A stretch of DNA of 64,000 nt, from the NCBI RefSeq assembly GCF_014696345.1, contig NZ_JACJPY010000015.1:1-64000 (forward strand). The letters are read 5' to 3'. Under the pieces are notes generated by a model. That model was given only the letters and a program-made list of their open reading frames with translations, was not told the DNA's origin and searched no databases. The position numbers and the translations under genes are program-made. Positions 8,978-17,021 of this stretch are shown here, piece after piece. Within the stretch, counting starts at the first letter, position 1. The number at the start of each line of letters is the position of its first letter. The DNA comes from Pseudanabaena cinerea FACHB-1277. Lineage in GTDB: Bacteria > Cyanobacteriota > Cyanobacteriia > Pseudanabaenales > Pseudanabaenaceae.

Positions 8978-10477
8978 TTAGGTTTTAGGTGTAACACTAG
9001 GCTTGAGCGGTTTGAGGGGAATATTATGCTCAAGTAGCCAATCCTTGCCAATTCGCACCGTAATATCCGACTCAATATCCCCTGTTGACTCCACCAAAAT
9101 TTCCCCCAACCCCAACGCATCACGCAACTTTTCCGCAGTCTCGCGATCGCCGTTTTGAGCAATAATCTGGGTCTTGGCTAGAGGCTTATTCCAACGCTCA
9201 TTGGCGGCAAATACTTGACCATATCCCGACTTCGACAAAGTGGTAATCGCCTTTTTCGAGCCTTCAGGCTGGGGCATACTGTCCTGTACCGATATGCGTA
9301 AAGCTTGCGGTGAGCTATCCATCAAACTTGATTCGGCACGTTGATAAACCCCAAAGTTTTGATTCATGATCTTGGCAAGGCGCTGATTGTCGAGAATCCA
9401 ATAGCTGAGATTGTCAAACTCCCCAGGATTGCTAAATCTGCCTGGAGCCATGTGCATTTGAATGTTCTTGCGATCAATTTTGGCAGTATAACCAGCGATC
9501 GCTAGAAGTTCTTCCACCGACAAATTTGTATCAATATTATCTTTAACGATATTCAAAACTTCAGGTAACTTGCCAATGGTTTCGGGTTTGATTTTTTGTT
9601 CGACAAACGCTCTAAAGAAAGCTTGCTGGCGCTGTACCCGCCCAATATCACCTAGATCATCATGGCGGAAACGCATATATTGAATTGCCTTCTTGCCATT
9701 TAGCTTTTGCTGTCCCGCGTTGAGATTGATGTACAGCCTTTGGCTATCATCTTGATATTTCATCCGCTTAGGGACGTAGACATCCACACCTTCGAGGGCA
9801 TCAATGATCTTGCCAAAACCATTGACGTTAAAGCGAATGTAGCGATCTATAGGAATGTCGCCAAGCACTTGGCTAACGGTACGCGCTGATAAGGATGCAC
9901 CACCTGCATAGTTGGCAAAATTAATCTTGGTGTTGCCTATGCCTTGGATGTTCACACGACTATCACGGGGGATTGACAACACTGCCACTTTTTTAGTCGC
10001 AGGATCAAACCGAATGAGTAACATCGCATCGCTTAACCCATTGAGATTATCCTCAATCTCGGCAAAATGCTCGCCTCTTGCCTTGGTCGGAGCATTGGGC
10101 AGATCGGTACTCAAAACAATTGTGCCTAACACCAAAATGTTAACGGGACGGGTTAGGGTCGGGACACCCGCGATCGCCGAGGTCATGTCATTGCCATTGC
10201 GATTAAAAGCGCCTTCATCTGTAGACTGACGCTGAAATGGTCTACTGCTTAATACATAGGCAACACTTGCGCCTAGCCCCCCAGACAGCAGCGCCACAAA
10301 CAACACCAAAAACAAAGACCATTTATGCTTGAACTTAGTATTGGGTTTGCTAACAATCTTATTTGTACCAGTATTCAAACCAGTATTTTTGCCTAGATTA
10401 ATGGGATTACTTGCCACAGGTAGGTGATACTCCTCACGACTGAATATGGTTTTCAGCGATCGCCCACCCATAAACAA
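8978..10477 (-). CDS. LytR-CpsA-Psr (LCP) family glycopolymer transferase with LytR_C domain
   Basis: This is a 499-residue type II membrane protein. It has a cytoplasmic tail of about 50 residues, one transmembrane helix (about 53-77), an LCP domain (about 145-295) and a C-terminal LytR_C domain (about 400-490). LCP landmarks are visible: D150 in GLSDAMLLIR, the arginines of SIPRDSRV (171, 174) and FRHDD-GDIGRVQRQQ (about 270-285). LCP enzymes move polyprenyl-phosphate-linked glycopolymers onto peptidoglycan; in cyanobacteria the acceptor and polymer are not well defined. It stands alone. Confidence 0.9.
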   Translation of the reverse strand: MFMGGRSLKTIFSREEYHLPVASNPINLGKNTGLNTGTNKIVSKPNTKFKHKWSLFLVLFVALLSGGLGASVAYVLSSRPFQRQSTDEGAFNRNGNDMTSAIAGVPTLTRPVNILVLGTIVLSTDLPNAPTKARGEHFAEIEDNLNGLSDAMLLIRFDPATKKVAVLSIPRDSRVNIQGIGNTKINFANYAGGASLSARTVSQVLGDIPIDRYIRFNVNGFGKIIDALEGVDVYVPKRMKYQDDSQRLYINLNAGQQKLNGKKAIQYMRFRHDDLGDIGRVQRQQAFFRAFVEQKIKPETIGKLPEVLNIVKDNIDTNLSVEELLAIAGYTAKIDRKNIQMHMAPGRFSNPGEFDNLSYWILDNQRLAKIMNQNFGVYQRAESSLMDSSPQALRISVQDSMPQPEGSKKAITTLSKSGYGQVFAANERWNKPLAKTQIIAQNGDRETAEKLRDALGLGEILVESTGDIESDITVRIGKDWLLEHNIPLKPLKPSVTPKT

Positions 10478-10636
10478 AGATGGGACTCAACACGATTAGG
10501 ATAAATGCACCTGCATAGTTTCAACAGGCTTGTACTCAACTTTAGCACTATATTGTAATTATTCGTTACAATATAGCGCTAAATAGGGGCAAAGTTGCGA
10601 ATTTATTAATTTTTCGACATTCCTAAGTTTCATGCA

Positions 10637-11560
10637 TTAGGCGTTGACTTTCACAATTTCTTGCAACTTAGTACAAGCTTTAGCAATTGCATCAATACTT
10701 CCAGGATTGACTAGTCCGAAATAGTCGAAGGTGTAAACGCGATCGCTGGTCACGGCATCGAGCTTATTCCAAAAGGGAGTTTCCTTTAATTTATTAATTG
10801 TGCCATCACCCACATCTACGAGAATGAGAACCTGAGGATTTGCTTCTAAAACTTTTTCGGCTGAAAGGGTAATGTAGCCACGCATAGGGCTTTGACCTTG
10901 CAGCTCAGCTGCCGCATTGTTAATTTGGAACTGAGTTAATAAATCCCCTGCCCAGCTATTTTTATTAGGTGCAAGAATTGGTTGCGAACTGACGAGAACA
11001 AGGGTTGATTTGGGATTGGTCGCCTTTGTGGAAATTAAAGATTGATAGGACTGAATTAGGGCAGTGGGGTCAGCCTGTATTTCGGTGGCGATCGCTTTAG
11101 TTAATTCTTCTAAGGACTGCCAACTGGTGATACTAGAGGTCATGGTTTTTATGCCTAACCCCTTCAACTTTTCCAAAATTTGATCGTGAAATCCCGTTGC
11201 TCCAATTACCAAGTCAGGTTTAAGAGCAATGATTTTCTCTAAATTTGGCGGGGTTTGTCCTTCGCTAACTTGAGTGATTTTGGATATTTCGGCATTCTCT
11301 CTCAATAAGCGACTTCCAGGAATACCGACTAGTTTGTTTTTGTCTAAGCGATAGATAATATCGGCAGAGAGTGAAGTTAAGGCAACTACCTTAGAAGCGC
11401 CTACGGGTTTAACTTCGGCGGTGGATGACTGTGCGGGTGTGGTGGGAGCCACAGATTGAGGAGGAGAAGCGGGGTTGCAAGCTACGGTAAATATGGCGAT
11501 TAAGGTAATAATTACCCAATTTCTGAGCGATCGCATAAGTTGAAATACTCGATAAATCAT
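10637..11560 (-). CDS. Periplasmic iron-siderophore/cobalamin-type binding lipoprotein
   Basis: This 307-residue protein has a lipoprotein signal ending in TVAC (Cys28) and a Thr/Ser/Pro linker. A helical-backbone (class III, BtuF/FecB-like) binding domain follows, with KVVALTSLSADIIYRL, LEKIIALKPDLVIG and the C-terminal FGLVNPGSIDAI. It probably delivers ferric chelates or a corrinoid to the FecCD permease and ATPase encoded at 17022-18859 on the same strand. About 5.5 kb of restriction-methylase and toxin-antitoxin DNA now separates them, so the cluster looks interrupted. Substrate choice between iron chelate and B12 cannot be made from sequence; the nearby flavodoxin stub favours iron. Confidence 0.85.
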   Translation of the reverse strand: MIYRVFQLMRSLRNWVIITLIAIFTVACNPASPPQSVAPTTPAQSSTAEVKPVGASKVVALTSLSADIIYRLDKNKLVGIPGSRLLRENAEISKITQVSEGQTPPNLEKIIALKPDLVIGATGFHDQILEKLKGLGIKTMTSSITSWQSLEELTKAIATEIQADPTALIQSYQSLISTKATNPKSTLVLVSSQPILAPNKNSWAGDLLTQFQINNAAAELQGQSPMRGYITLSAEKVLEANPQVLILVDVGDGTINKLKETPFWNKLDAVTSDRVYTFDYFGLVNPGSIDAIAKACTKLQEIVKVNA

Positions 11561-11591
11561 AATTATAGGCTATTAATAATTTGGATCTTGC

Positions 11592-11625
11592 GTAGGGTGC
11601 GTTAGCAGAGCGTAACGCACCCTAC
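11592..11625. repeat. Dispersed hairpin repeat (GTAGGGTGCGTTA family)
   Basis: Thirteen-base arms GTAGGGTGCGTTA and TAACGCACCCTAC flank a short loop. Variants of the same unit occur at 18926-19015, 55853-55903, 56241-56298, 59120-59155 and 60544-60601. It lies directly behind two convergently placed ends and may also terminate transcription. Confidence 0.75.
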
Positions 11626-11628
11626 AAA

Positions 11629-12162
11629 TTACTTGTTCAAAACCTTAGCGATCGCCTGTTTCTGCTCTTCGTCATAGCCCCATTTCTCAAGGAAAGCGGC
11701 ATATTCGCCAGCATTGGTCTTTGCCGAATCTTGCATCTGAGTAGCGATCGCTTGCACTTCAGATAGATCAACTTTCTCAATTAATAGAGCCGTGCGTTTC
11801 GCCACGCGATCAGAACTTTGCGCCTGTGCCTCATCACCATTGCGGCGATGGGTGATTGCCATAGCGGTTGACATGGCGAGGTTTTTGACTAGCAATTCGG
11901 CGATCGCATTGGGGACGGCGTGCAAGGCTTGAATGATCGCGGGGCTAGGATTGTCGGCAAGCTCCCATTCACCTGTCAAGAAGCAGACAAAAAAGCCTCT
12001 AGCTCCATTGGCAGTTTTGACAAGGTTGGTGATTTCCGCTTGCAACTGAGCGTCATTGAGATCGCTGCGCGATAGCAGGGTTTCGGTATAGGCGATCGCT
12101 TCTTCAAAGGTCATGGGCTGCTCATTGTTCATCAACGTAATGTGTCGAAATTGAATACTCAT
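11629..12162 (-). CDS. Conserved hypothetical protein
   Basis: I do not recognise a family. The protein is about 177 residues and almost entirely helical, soluble and acidic at the start (MTFEEAIAYTETLLSR), with a central GARGFFVCFLTGEWELADNP segment and a C-terminal KWGYDEEQKQAIAKVL helix. The start was set at the ATG at 12162 because GGAG stands eight to ten bases before it. A TTG fifteen bases upstream would overlap that ribosome-binding site. It lies between the HicA fusion gene and the binding-protein gene. Confidence 0.6.
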   Translation of the reverse strand: MSIQFRHITLMNNEQPMTFEEAIAYTETLLSRSDLNDAQLQAEITNLVKTANGARGFFVCFLTGEWELADNPSPAIIQALHAVPNAIAELLVKNLAMSTAMAITHRRNGDEAQAQSSDRVAKRTALLIEKVDLSEVQAIATQMQDSAKTNAGEYAAFLEKWGYDEEQKQAIAKVLNK

Positions 12163-12256
12163 TTTTAATTGCTCCAAAATTTAAAAAGTTATATATCTCT
12201 GTCGCGCCATGCGTTCATGATTTTATCGGTCTGTGGATGTCGCATATTTGTCATGC

Positions 12257-13807
12257 CTAATTTTTTGGTATTCCCAAATCTGATAAGCCTTTGACTATTT
12301 TAACGGTTTCTAAACTAACAGTGATTACTTGCTTAATCAATCTCACGATGTATTCTTCGTCATCAAGGCGATTGGGATCGTTGGTGATGCCGCTTCGTTT
12401 GTCGGTGCTGACTTGGTATTGATCGATGATCCAGTCTAGGGCGGAACGGTTGCCTAGTTTGTATTCAAAGGTTTCTGGGGGAATACCTGCAAGCGTGAGG
12501 AAGTCGTTATATTTGATTTGGGTTTTGTCTTTGCTAAGGCGCATTTTTTCGACTCGCCAATCAATTGGCAGGTCTTTATTTTCAATATATTTGAGGCGAT
12601 ATTCTGGTTGTTGTTCGTAGTTGATATGGATTTCGGTGAGGCGTTTTCCTGCTGTGGCAAAGGGATGAAACTCTGGTGCGAAAGGGATGCGCGGTAGTTC
12701 GCGTTTGAGGTTGGCGGCGTAACGTTGACGATAGTGGGGATGATGGAGTAGGGCGTAGGTGTAATGGAAGATGTCCCATTTGGTAATTTTGGGATCTTGA
12801 TAATGGGTTTGAAATTGTTCTAACGCCCAATCAGTGATGTTTTCGCGGCGGTTAGTTCCATCTTCATCATAGAAATAGAAAGGGAAGCATTGAGTAGTAC
12901 ATCCAGATCCATTTAGATGTAAATCACTAATCTGATTTGAACCAATCACCAAAAATGGTTTCTCAGATCCTGAACCTGTAAGACAAATTACCTGATTCTT
13001 TTTTTCTATTTCAAGGTTGGGGAAGATGTAAGGAAATAGCCCACGTCGATCATTTAGAGTGTCGTCAAAGTATAGAAATTGCTTACAAAACGGACGATAC
13101 AAAGCAAATCTAATTTGCTCAGAATTGTAATTATTTAATACCCCTCTTTTTAAATATATTTTGAGGGTACTACTCCAGCTAATTTTTGAGTCATCGTAAG
13201 TTACAAAATCATCAGCATTAGTTAGTTTTGCTCCTTTCTGATTCCATCGATTTACCTGTTCGTTATAAGCATCAATAGTTTTCTGGATATTACTAGATAG
13301 CTCATCTGAGTTAAAGTTGTAAACCCAAGCATCACGGCTAGAATGTAAACCATTGCTAAATACCTGAAAAATTGAATCTACAGAATCATCTTGTCGAGAT
13401 CTAGAATCTTTATTGCCAATTGAGATGAACTCACTAAATTCATCTTCCATCCCATTAGTTAGCCAAATATATTTTTTGTCTGGTTGAATCTCTTGCCAAT
13501 CAACATTTTGAAGACTTTCAAACTTCTCCAAACAACTTAACTTCTGTTCCTTGCGCCAAAACTCATCCATCCGCGCATAGTAGATTTCGGCTCTTTTGAC
13601 ATCCTCTGGTTTTAGCCCCGTTTTTTTAGCAATGTCAGTGAGCTTAGTCGCTTCGATTAGATCGTTATCGGCAAAAGTGAAAACATAATCATCACAGCCG
13701 TCACGTTCTAGAATCTTGTGCGATCCAGTTTGACGCTTAACTTTCCATCCAATTTTTTCTAGTGCGGCTAATACTTTTCTTGGTTTTGCAGACGACCATT
13801 GACTCAT
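12257..13807 (-). CDS. Fusion: HicA-type toxin domain joined to type ISP methyltransferase specificity domain
   Basis: Residues 1 to about 70 are a complete HicA (YcfA) double-stranded-RNA-binding-like mRNA interferase domain with the key His30 in RQTGSHKIL. From about residue 71 (KRAEIYYARMDEFWRKEQK) the protein is the C-terminal target-recognition part of a type ISP/LlaBIII-like restriction-modification methyltransferase: LYRPFCKQFLYFD, CFPFYFYDEDGTNRRENI, HYTYALLHHPHYRQRY and LDWIIDQYQV. The catalytic half of that enzyme lies upstream at 15576-16930 as a pseudogene. HicA thus sits in the insertion that split the gene and has captured the downstream half in frame. HicB is 12 bases upstream. 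Whether the long product is made, or HicA is still toxic, cannot be told. Confidence 0.85.
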   Translation of the reverse strand: MSQWSSAKPRKVLAALEKIGWKVKRQTGSHKILERDGCDDYVFTFADNDLIEATKLTDIAKKTGLKPEDVKRAEIYYARMDEFWRKEQKLSCLEKFESLQNVDWQEIQPDKKYIWLTNGMEDEFSEFISIGNKDSRSRQDDSVDSIFQVFSNGLHSSRDAWVYNFNSDELSSNIQKTIDAYNEQVNRWNQKGAKLTNADDFVTYDDSKISWSSTLKIYLKRGVLNNYNSEQIRFALYRPFCKQFLYFDDTLNDRRGLFPYIFPNLEIEKKNQVICLTGSGSEKPFLVIGSNQISDLHLNGSGCTTQCFPFYFYDEDGTNRRENITDWALEQFQTHYQDPKITKWDIFHYTYALLHHPHYRQRYAANLKRELPRIPFAPEFHPFATAGKRLTEIHINYEQQPEYRLKYIENKDLPIDWRVEKMRLSKDKTQIKYNDFLTLAGIPPETFEYKLGNRSALDWIIDQYQVSTDKRSGITNDPNRLDDEEYIVRLIKQVITVSLETVKIVKGLSDLGIPKN

Positions 13808-13819
13808 GATAATAAATTC

Positions 13820-14044
13820 CTACATTGCCACAAAGTCAAAACTAGTCAAACCCAAAGCCATTTCTCCATGCTCTAACTTGTCAGCAATAATCCGTAACGC
13901 TAGAGCTTGAACATTTGCGATCGCCTGTTGTTGACTATTTCCATAGACTAAAGCGCCCGAAATTTCGAGGATTTCAGCAATCCAGCGACCATCATCTTCT
14001 TGCTCTGTTTCAATGGTGAAATGATTAGAAATATGTTGTGTCAT
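13820..14044 (-). CDS. hicB: HicB-like antitoxin
   Basis: The 74 residues show the partial RNase H-like HicB fold: FTIETEQEDDGRWIAEILEISGALVYG then QQQAIANVQALALRIIADKLEHGE. There is no separate C-terminal DNA-binding domain, as in the shortest HicB proteins. It precedes the HicA domain gene by 12 bases, in the antitoxin-first order common for HicB-HicA pairs in cyanobacteria. It should bind and neutralise HicA. Confidence 0.8.
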   Translation of the reverse strand: MTQHISNHFTIETEQEDDGRWIAEILEISGALVYGNSQQQAIANVQALALRIIADKLEHGEMALGLTSFDFVAM

Positions 14045-14054
14045 AATGCTTTCC

Positions 14055-14330
14055 TTAATAAATATCTCCCCTAAAATCTATCGCATAAATGAGTAATTCA
14101 TTTTGTTCAAAATCAATTACATATATAACCCTGATTTTCCCAATCCTTAGCCTTGAGAAGCCATCCCAAGAACCTTTTAATGGCTTGACATCAAGTTCTT
14201 TAGAGATAATTGAATCTGGCTTTTCCGCTAAATCAAGTAAATAGAGAATTTTAGCTTTGATTTTTTCGCTATCTTTGGGTGGAATCTTTTCAAGAAACTT
14301 GATCGCATTTTTACTTAAAACTAGTTTCAT
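14055..14330 (-). CDS. RelE/ParE-superfamily toxin
   Basis: This basic 91-residue protein has the RelE fold pattern: helical start (LSKNAIKFLEKIPPKDSEKI), VKPLKGSWDGFSRLRIGKIRVIYVID and a final beta strand (ELLIYAIDFRGDIY). RelE members cleave mRNA at the ribosome, ParE members poison gyrase; the GSWDG-SRLRIG-IRVIY core fits the RelE/mRNase side. It overlaps the DUF433 gene by 20 bases, so the two are translated together. Confidence 0.85.
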   Translation of the reverse strand: MKLVLSKNAIKFLEKIPPKDSEKIKAKILYLLDLAEKPDSIISKELDVKPLKGSWDGFSRLRIGKIRVIYVIDFEQNELLIYAIDFRGDIY

Positions 14331-14739
14331 TTCTCACCCAATCTGTCATATCTACAAATTCGGATCTGTCATAATCAGATGGCGAACCAAAATGATCCTC
14401 AATATCCGCTTGTTCTTCATCACTGACACAAGGCATCTGAGAGAAGATAAAAGCAAATTTCTCCTTTCTCAAAACCTCGTTCATTGTCTCTTGGACAGTC
14501 TGTTGAACAACCTCTTTGAGTCCTTGAGTCTCTAGATTGACTCTTAATGTCGTAGCCACATACTGTAGAACCTCTTGTATGTCCTCTGCCTCTAAATCAG
14601 GGAATGCCTGTAAAATTTCTTGATCCCGCATTCCATCAGCAAACATATCAAAGATAGTGGTAACAGGTATTCTCAAAGAGCGAATACATGGCACACCACC
14701 CATTTTTTGAGGATTAGTTGTAATTCTCGCAAATTGCAT
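14311..14739 (-). CDS. DUF433-domain antitoxin for the adjacent RelE-type toxin
   Basis: Residues 1 to about 75 are a DUF433 helix-turn-helix (PQKMGGVPCIRSLRIPVTTI, GMRDQEILQAFPDLEAEDI). A coiled linker and an acidic tail (SDEEQADIEDHFGSPSDYD, SEFVDMTDWV) follow, and the tail has the look of RelB/RelN-type toxin-binding segments. Usually DUF433 is the antitoxin of a DUF5615 PIN-like toxin, as in the two pairs near 61-62.7 kb. Here it is paired with RelE, with a tail to match. It probably binds its own promoter. Confidence 0.75.
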   Translation of the reverse strand: MQFARITTNPQKMGGVPCIRSLRIPVTTIFDMFADGMRDQEILQAFPDLEAEDIQEVLQYVATTLRVNLETQGLKEVVQQTVQETMNEVLRKEKFAFIFSQMPCVSDEEQADIEDHFGSPSDYDRSEFVDMTDWVRNETSFK

Positions 14740-14760
14740 AGCTGATTTAACCTCTAACGC

Positions 14761-14847
14761 TTTCTTACAAATATATTAACATTTACCCAAACTTGGATGT
14801 CAAACACATTGTAAATAGATTTGGAAGTGTGTTTACGGATATTATCA
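14761..14847 (-). pseudogene. Diverged second copy of a methyltransferase segment
   Basis: Read on the minus strand this stretch gives NIRKHTSKSIYNVFDIQV followed by VNVNIFVRKR and a stop. That corresponds residue by residue to GNIRKNPKLSGTTHNVFGIQV and VSVNIFIRRK, the end of the methyltransferase catalytic half at about 15601-15691. The two DNA copies agree at roughly four of five bases over their first 48 positions, with mostly transition differences. They lie as direct repeats on either side of XisI and XisH. Confidence 0.75.
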
Positions 14848-14851
14848 CAAA

Positions 14852-15166
14852 TTAAACAGCTTGAAATTCAGGTAAAAAAGCAAGCACAATATCTCGTTCA
14901 GGAATCCCTTTCTCTATCAAATCCTGAGTAATTCCACTCTCAATTCCATCATATTCAATTAAAACTTTATTGTCTTTGATACTCACATAAATCAAATTAC
15001 CACGCACACGTCGATCTCTATCCCAACCGAATTGCATTAGTGCATAGCGACTATTCACATCATCAAATATCGGCTCTAAGTGAATATTGCCATGAGACGG
15101 ACGGAACTTAGCATATTCACTAATTACTTGCTTGATTACTGCTTGGTAGGATTTGATGGTATCCAT
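14852..15166 (-). CDS. xisI: XisI-like protein (fdxN element excision controlling factor family)
   Basis: The 104 residues follow the XisI pattern: start MDTIKSYQAVIKQVISEYAK, then HGNIHLEPIFDDVNSRYALMQFGWDRDRRV and LIEYDGIESGITQDLIEKGIP with DIVLAF at the end. XisI and XisH were named for their need in excision of the fdxN element in heterocysts of Anabaena. Most copies in cyanobacteria are not linked to such elements and their general role is unsettled. The gene overlaps xisH by 31 bases. Confidence 0.9.
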   Translation of the reverse strand: MDTIKSYQAVIKQVISEYAKFRPSHGNIHLEPIFDDVNSRYALMQFGWDRDRRVRGNLIYVSIKDNKVLIEYDGIESGITQDLIEKGIPERDIVLAFLPEFQAV

Positions 15167-15570
15167 TGAGTTATCTCCTTAGTACTTAGATTTACGATAA
15201 CAAGTTTTAACGGGATTTCAGCGATCGCTAGTTTACCAATTGGTTCATTAAATATATCGCTATAAGTTGCCTCAGAAATTGCCAAATACAGATCACGCTC
15301 TGGGTCAATCTGATTGAGCAATATGCGATACAAAGAATATTGCCCGATCGCTTGCTCTAAGTCATTAACTTGAGACTGACCTCGAAACTGTTTGATTTCG
15401 ATGGCAATTTGTTTATTTCCTTGCTGAAGCCCAATAAACCCACTTGCACCAAGATCAACAAACAAAAAGCGATCGCCATAGGAAATAACATAGGGATCGT
15501 CAGTAATTTCCCATCCATCTTTAATAACTGCTTCTTTTACAGTTTCATGAATGGAATCTCTAGCTGGCAA
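15136..15570 (-). CDS. xisH: XisH-like protein with PD-(D/E)XK nuclease-like core
   Basis: This 144-residue XisH family member begins MPARDSIHETVKEAVIKDGW. The core FVDLGASG...QIAIEIKQF (Asp about 54, E-x-K about 76-78) has the D...ExK spacing of PD-(D/E)XK nucleases, the clan in which the family is placed. A TTG start at 15570 follows a GGAG ribosome-binding site and lies five bases after the end of the truncated methyltransferase half. It is coupled to xisI. Together with xisI it is flanked by the duplicated methyltransferase segment. Confidence 0.9.
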   Translation of the reverse strand: MPARDSIHETVKEAVIKDGWEITDDPYVISYGDRFLFVDLGASGFIGLQQGNKQIAIEIKQFRGQSQVNDLEQAIGQYSLYRILLNQIDPERDLYLAISEATYSDIFNEPIGKLAIAEIPLKLVIVNLSTKEITQWIPSNPTKQ

Positions 15571-15575
15571 ATTGT

Positions 15576-16930
15576 TTACTCCTCATCTATTACTTTTCTT
15601 CTTATAAAAATATTAACACTTACCCCAACCTGAATGCCAAAAACATTATGAGTTGTACCTGATAATTTAGGGTTCTTGCGAATATTGCCGCCTAAATCAA
15701 ACACATAAATTTGATCAAATTCCTGTTCTAAATATTGACGCATTCCATCAAACGCAATCCCATCAATAAAACTGTTGTTAGTCACAAATGCAACCACTCC
15801 TTCATCACCAATTCTATCCGATGCCCAACGAATTGCTTTCACATAGGGATCGGAAAGAGAATTTTTTAAAGTTGCCTTTGAAGCTTTGGCATAGGTAGCT
15901 GCCACGCGATCGTCAATCCCAGTCTTGTTTTTAGTCTGGTACTTGCGATTCTTATTGTTATCATTCTCATTCAACTGTCCCACATTGTATGGAGGATTCC
16001 CAATCACCACAAATAAATCTGACTCCCTTTGTCTCTCCACCCGTTTCATATTCTCAGGCGTAAACAACCCCAACTGCTCAATACGCTGATCCTCAAACGT
16101 ATCCACCAAACAAATCCCCTCAAACGCCTCATACTTCCCAGTCTACTCAAAATACTCATGCTCAATATTCATCGAAGCAATGTAATAGGGCAACAACATC
16201 ACCTCATTGCAATGCAACTCATGCTCATACTTGTGAGGCAAAGCCGACTTCTGGATTTCCGCAATCTCGCGCATCACCCGCATAATGAAATTTCCCGTAC
16301 CCACAAACGGATCGAGAATATGCACCCCCTTATCTACAAGCGACTTGCCAAACTCCCGTTGCAAAATCTCCTCCACACTCTTCACCATGAAATTCACAAT
16401 CGGCTGCGGTGTATACACAATCCCATGCGTATCCGCCACCTTTGTCGAAAAGCCCTGAAAGAACTTCTCATAGACCGTATTCAAAAAATCCTGCTTTTGC
16501 GAAAAATCATCAATCGTAGCCGCCGTCTCCTCGATCGCCCCATAAAACCGATCCAAACTACTCAAAAAATGAGCGCGGCTGAAATGCTTAGAAGTCAAGG
16601 CATTGATCACCTTCTCAATCTCAACCGCAATAATATTTCTCTGAGCAAAATCAGGATTATTAAACACACTCCGAAAAATTCGTTCCGTTAGCAAATGCTG
16701 AATCAACATCTCCTCAACCGCCGATTCTGCCAAATTAGGATTAATCGACTGCCGACACAGCAACATAAACGCCGCAAATGCATCGATAAATTTTTTGTTA
16801 GTTTTCTCCTGTACCCGAATTAGCTCCAGCAAAGCCGTAGCATGATCCTTCACGCGATCGCCAAATTCTTCAGCCGCCTTTTCCCATTGCGCGATCGCTG
16901 GCGCACGATATTCAAAAAACTGGCGGACGA
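15576..16930 (-). pseudogene. Type ISP-like adenine DNA methyltransferase, catalytic half: 5' truncated, nonsense mutation, 3' end lost to insertion
   Basis: One frame runs on the minus strand from about 16930 (SSVIVRQFFEYRAP) to 15576. It holds the helical region, SAM motif I (HILDPFVGTGNF) and catalytic NPPY (VVIGNPPYNVGQLNENDNNKNR), typical of gamma-type N6-adenine methyltransferases of type ISP/IIG systems. An in-frame TAG at 16143-16145 breaks it (HEYFE-stop-TGKYEAFEGICLVDTFE). The frame then ends IFIRRKVIDEE-stop where XisH begins. The N-terminal nuclease/helicase part expected of the family is absent. The specificity half survives as the HicA fusion at 12257-13807. Neither piece alone should methylate DNA. 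Confidence 0.88.
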
Positions 16931-17021
16931 TAACACTACTATAGACTGTGTAAGAAAATAAATACGATCGCTTCGGTGAATTATTGACCTATTCAAGGGA
17001 TGATTGCCATCTCCCTAATAC

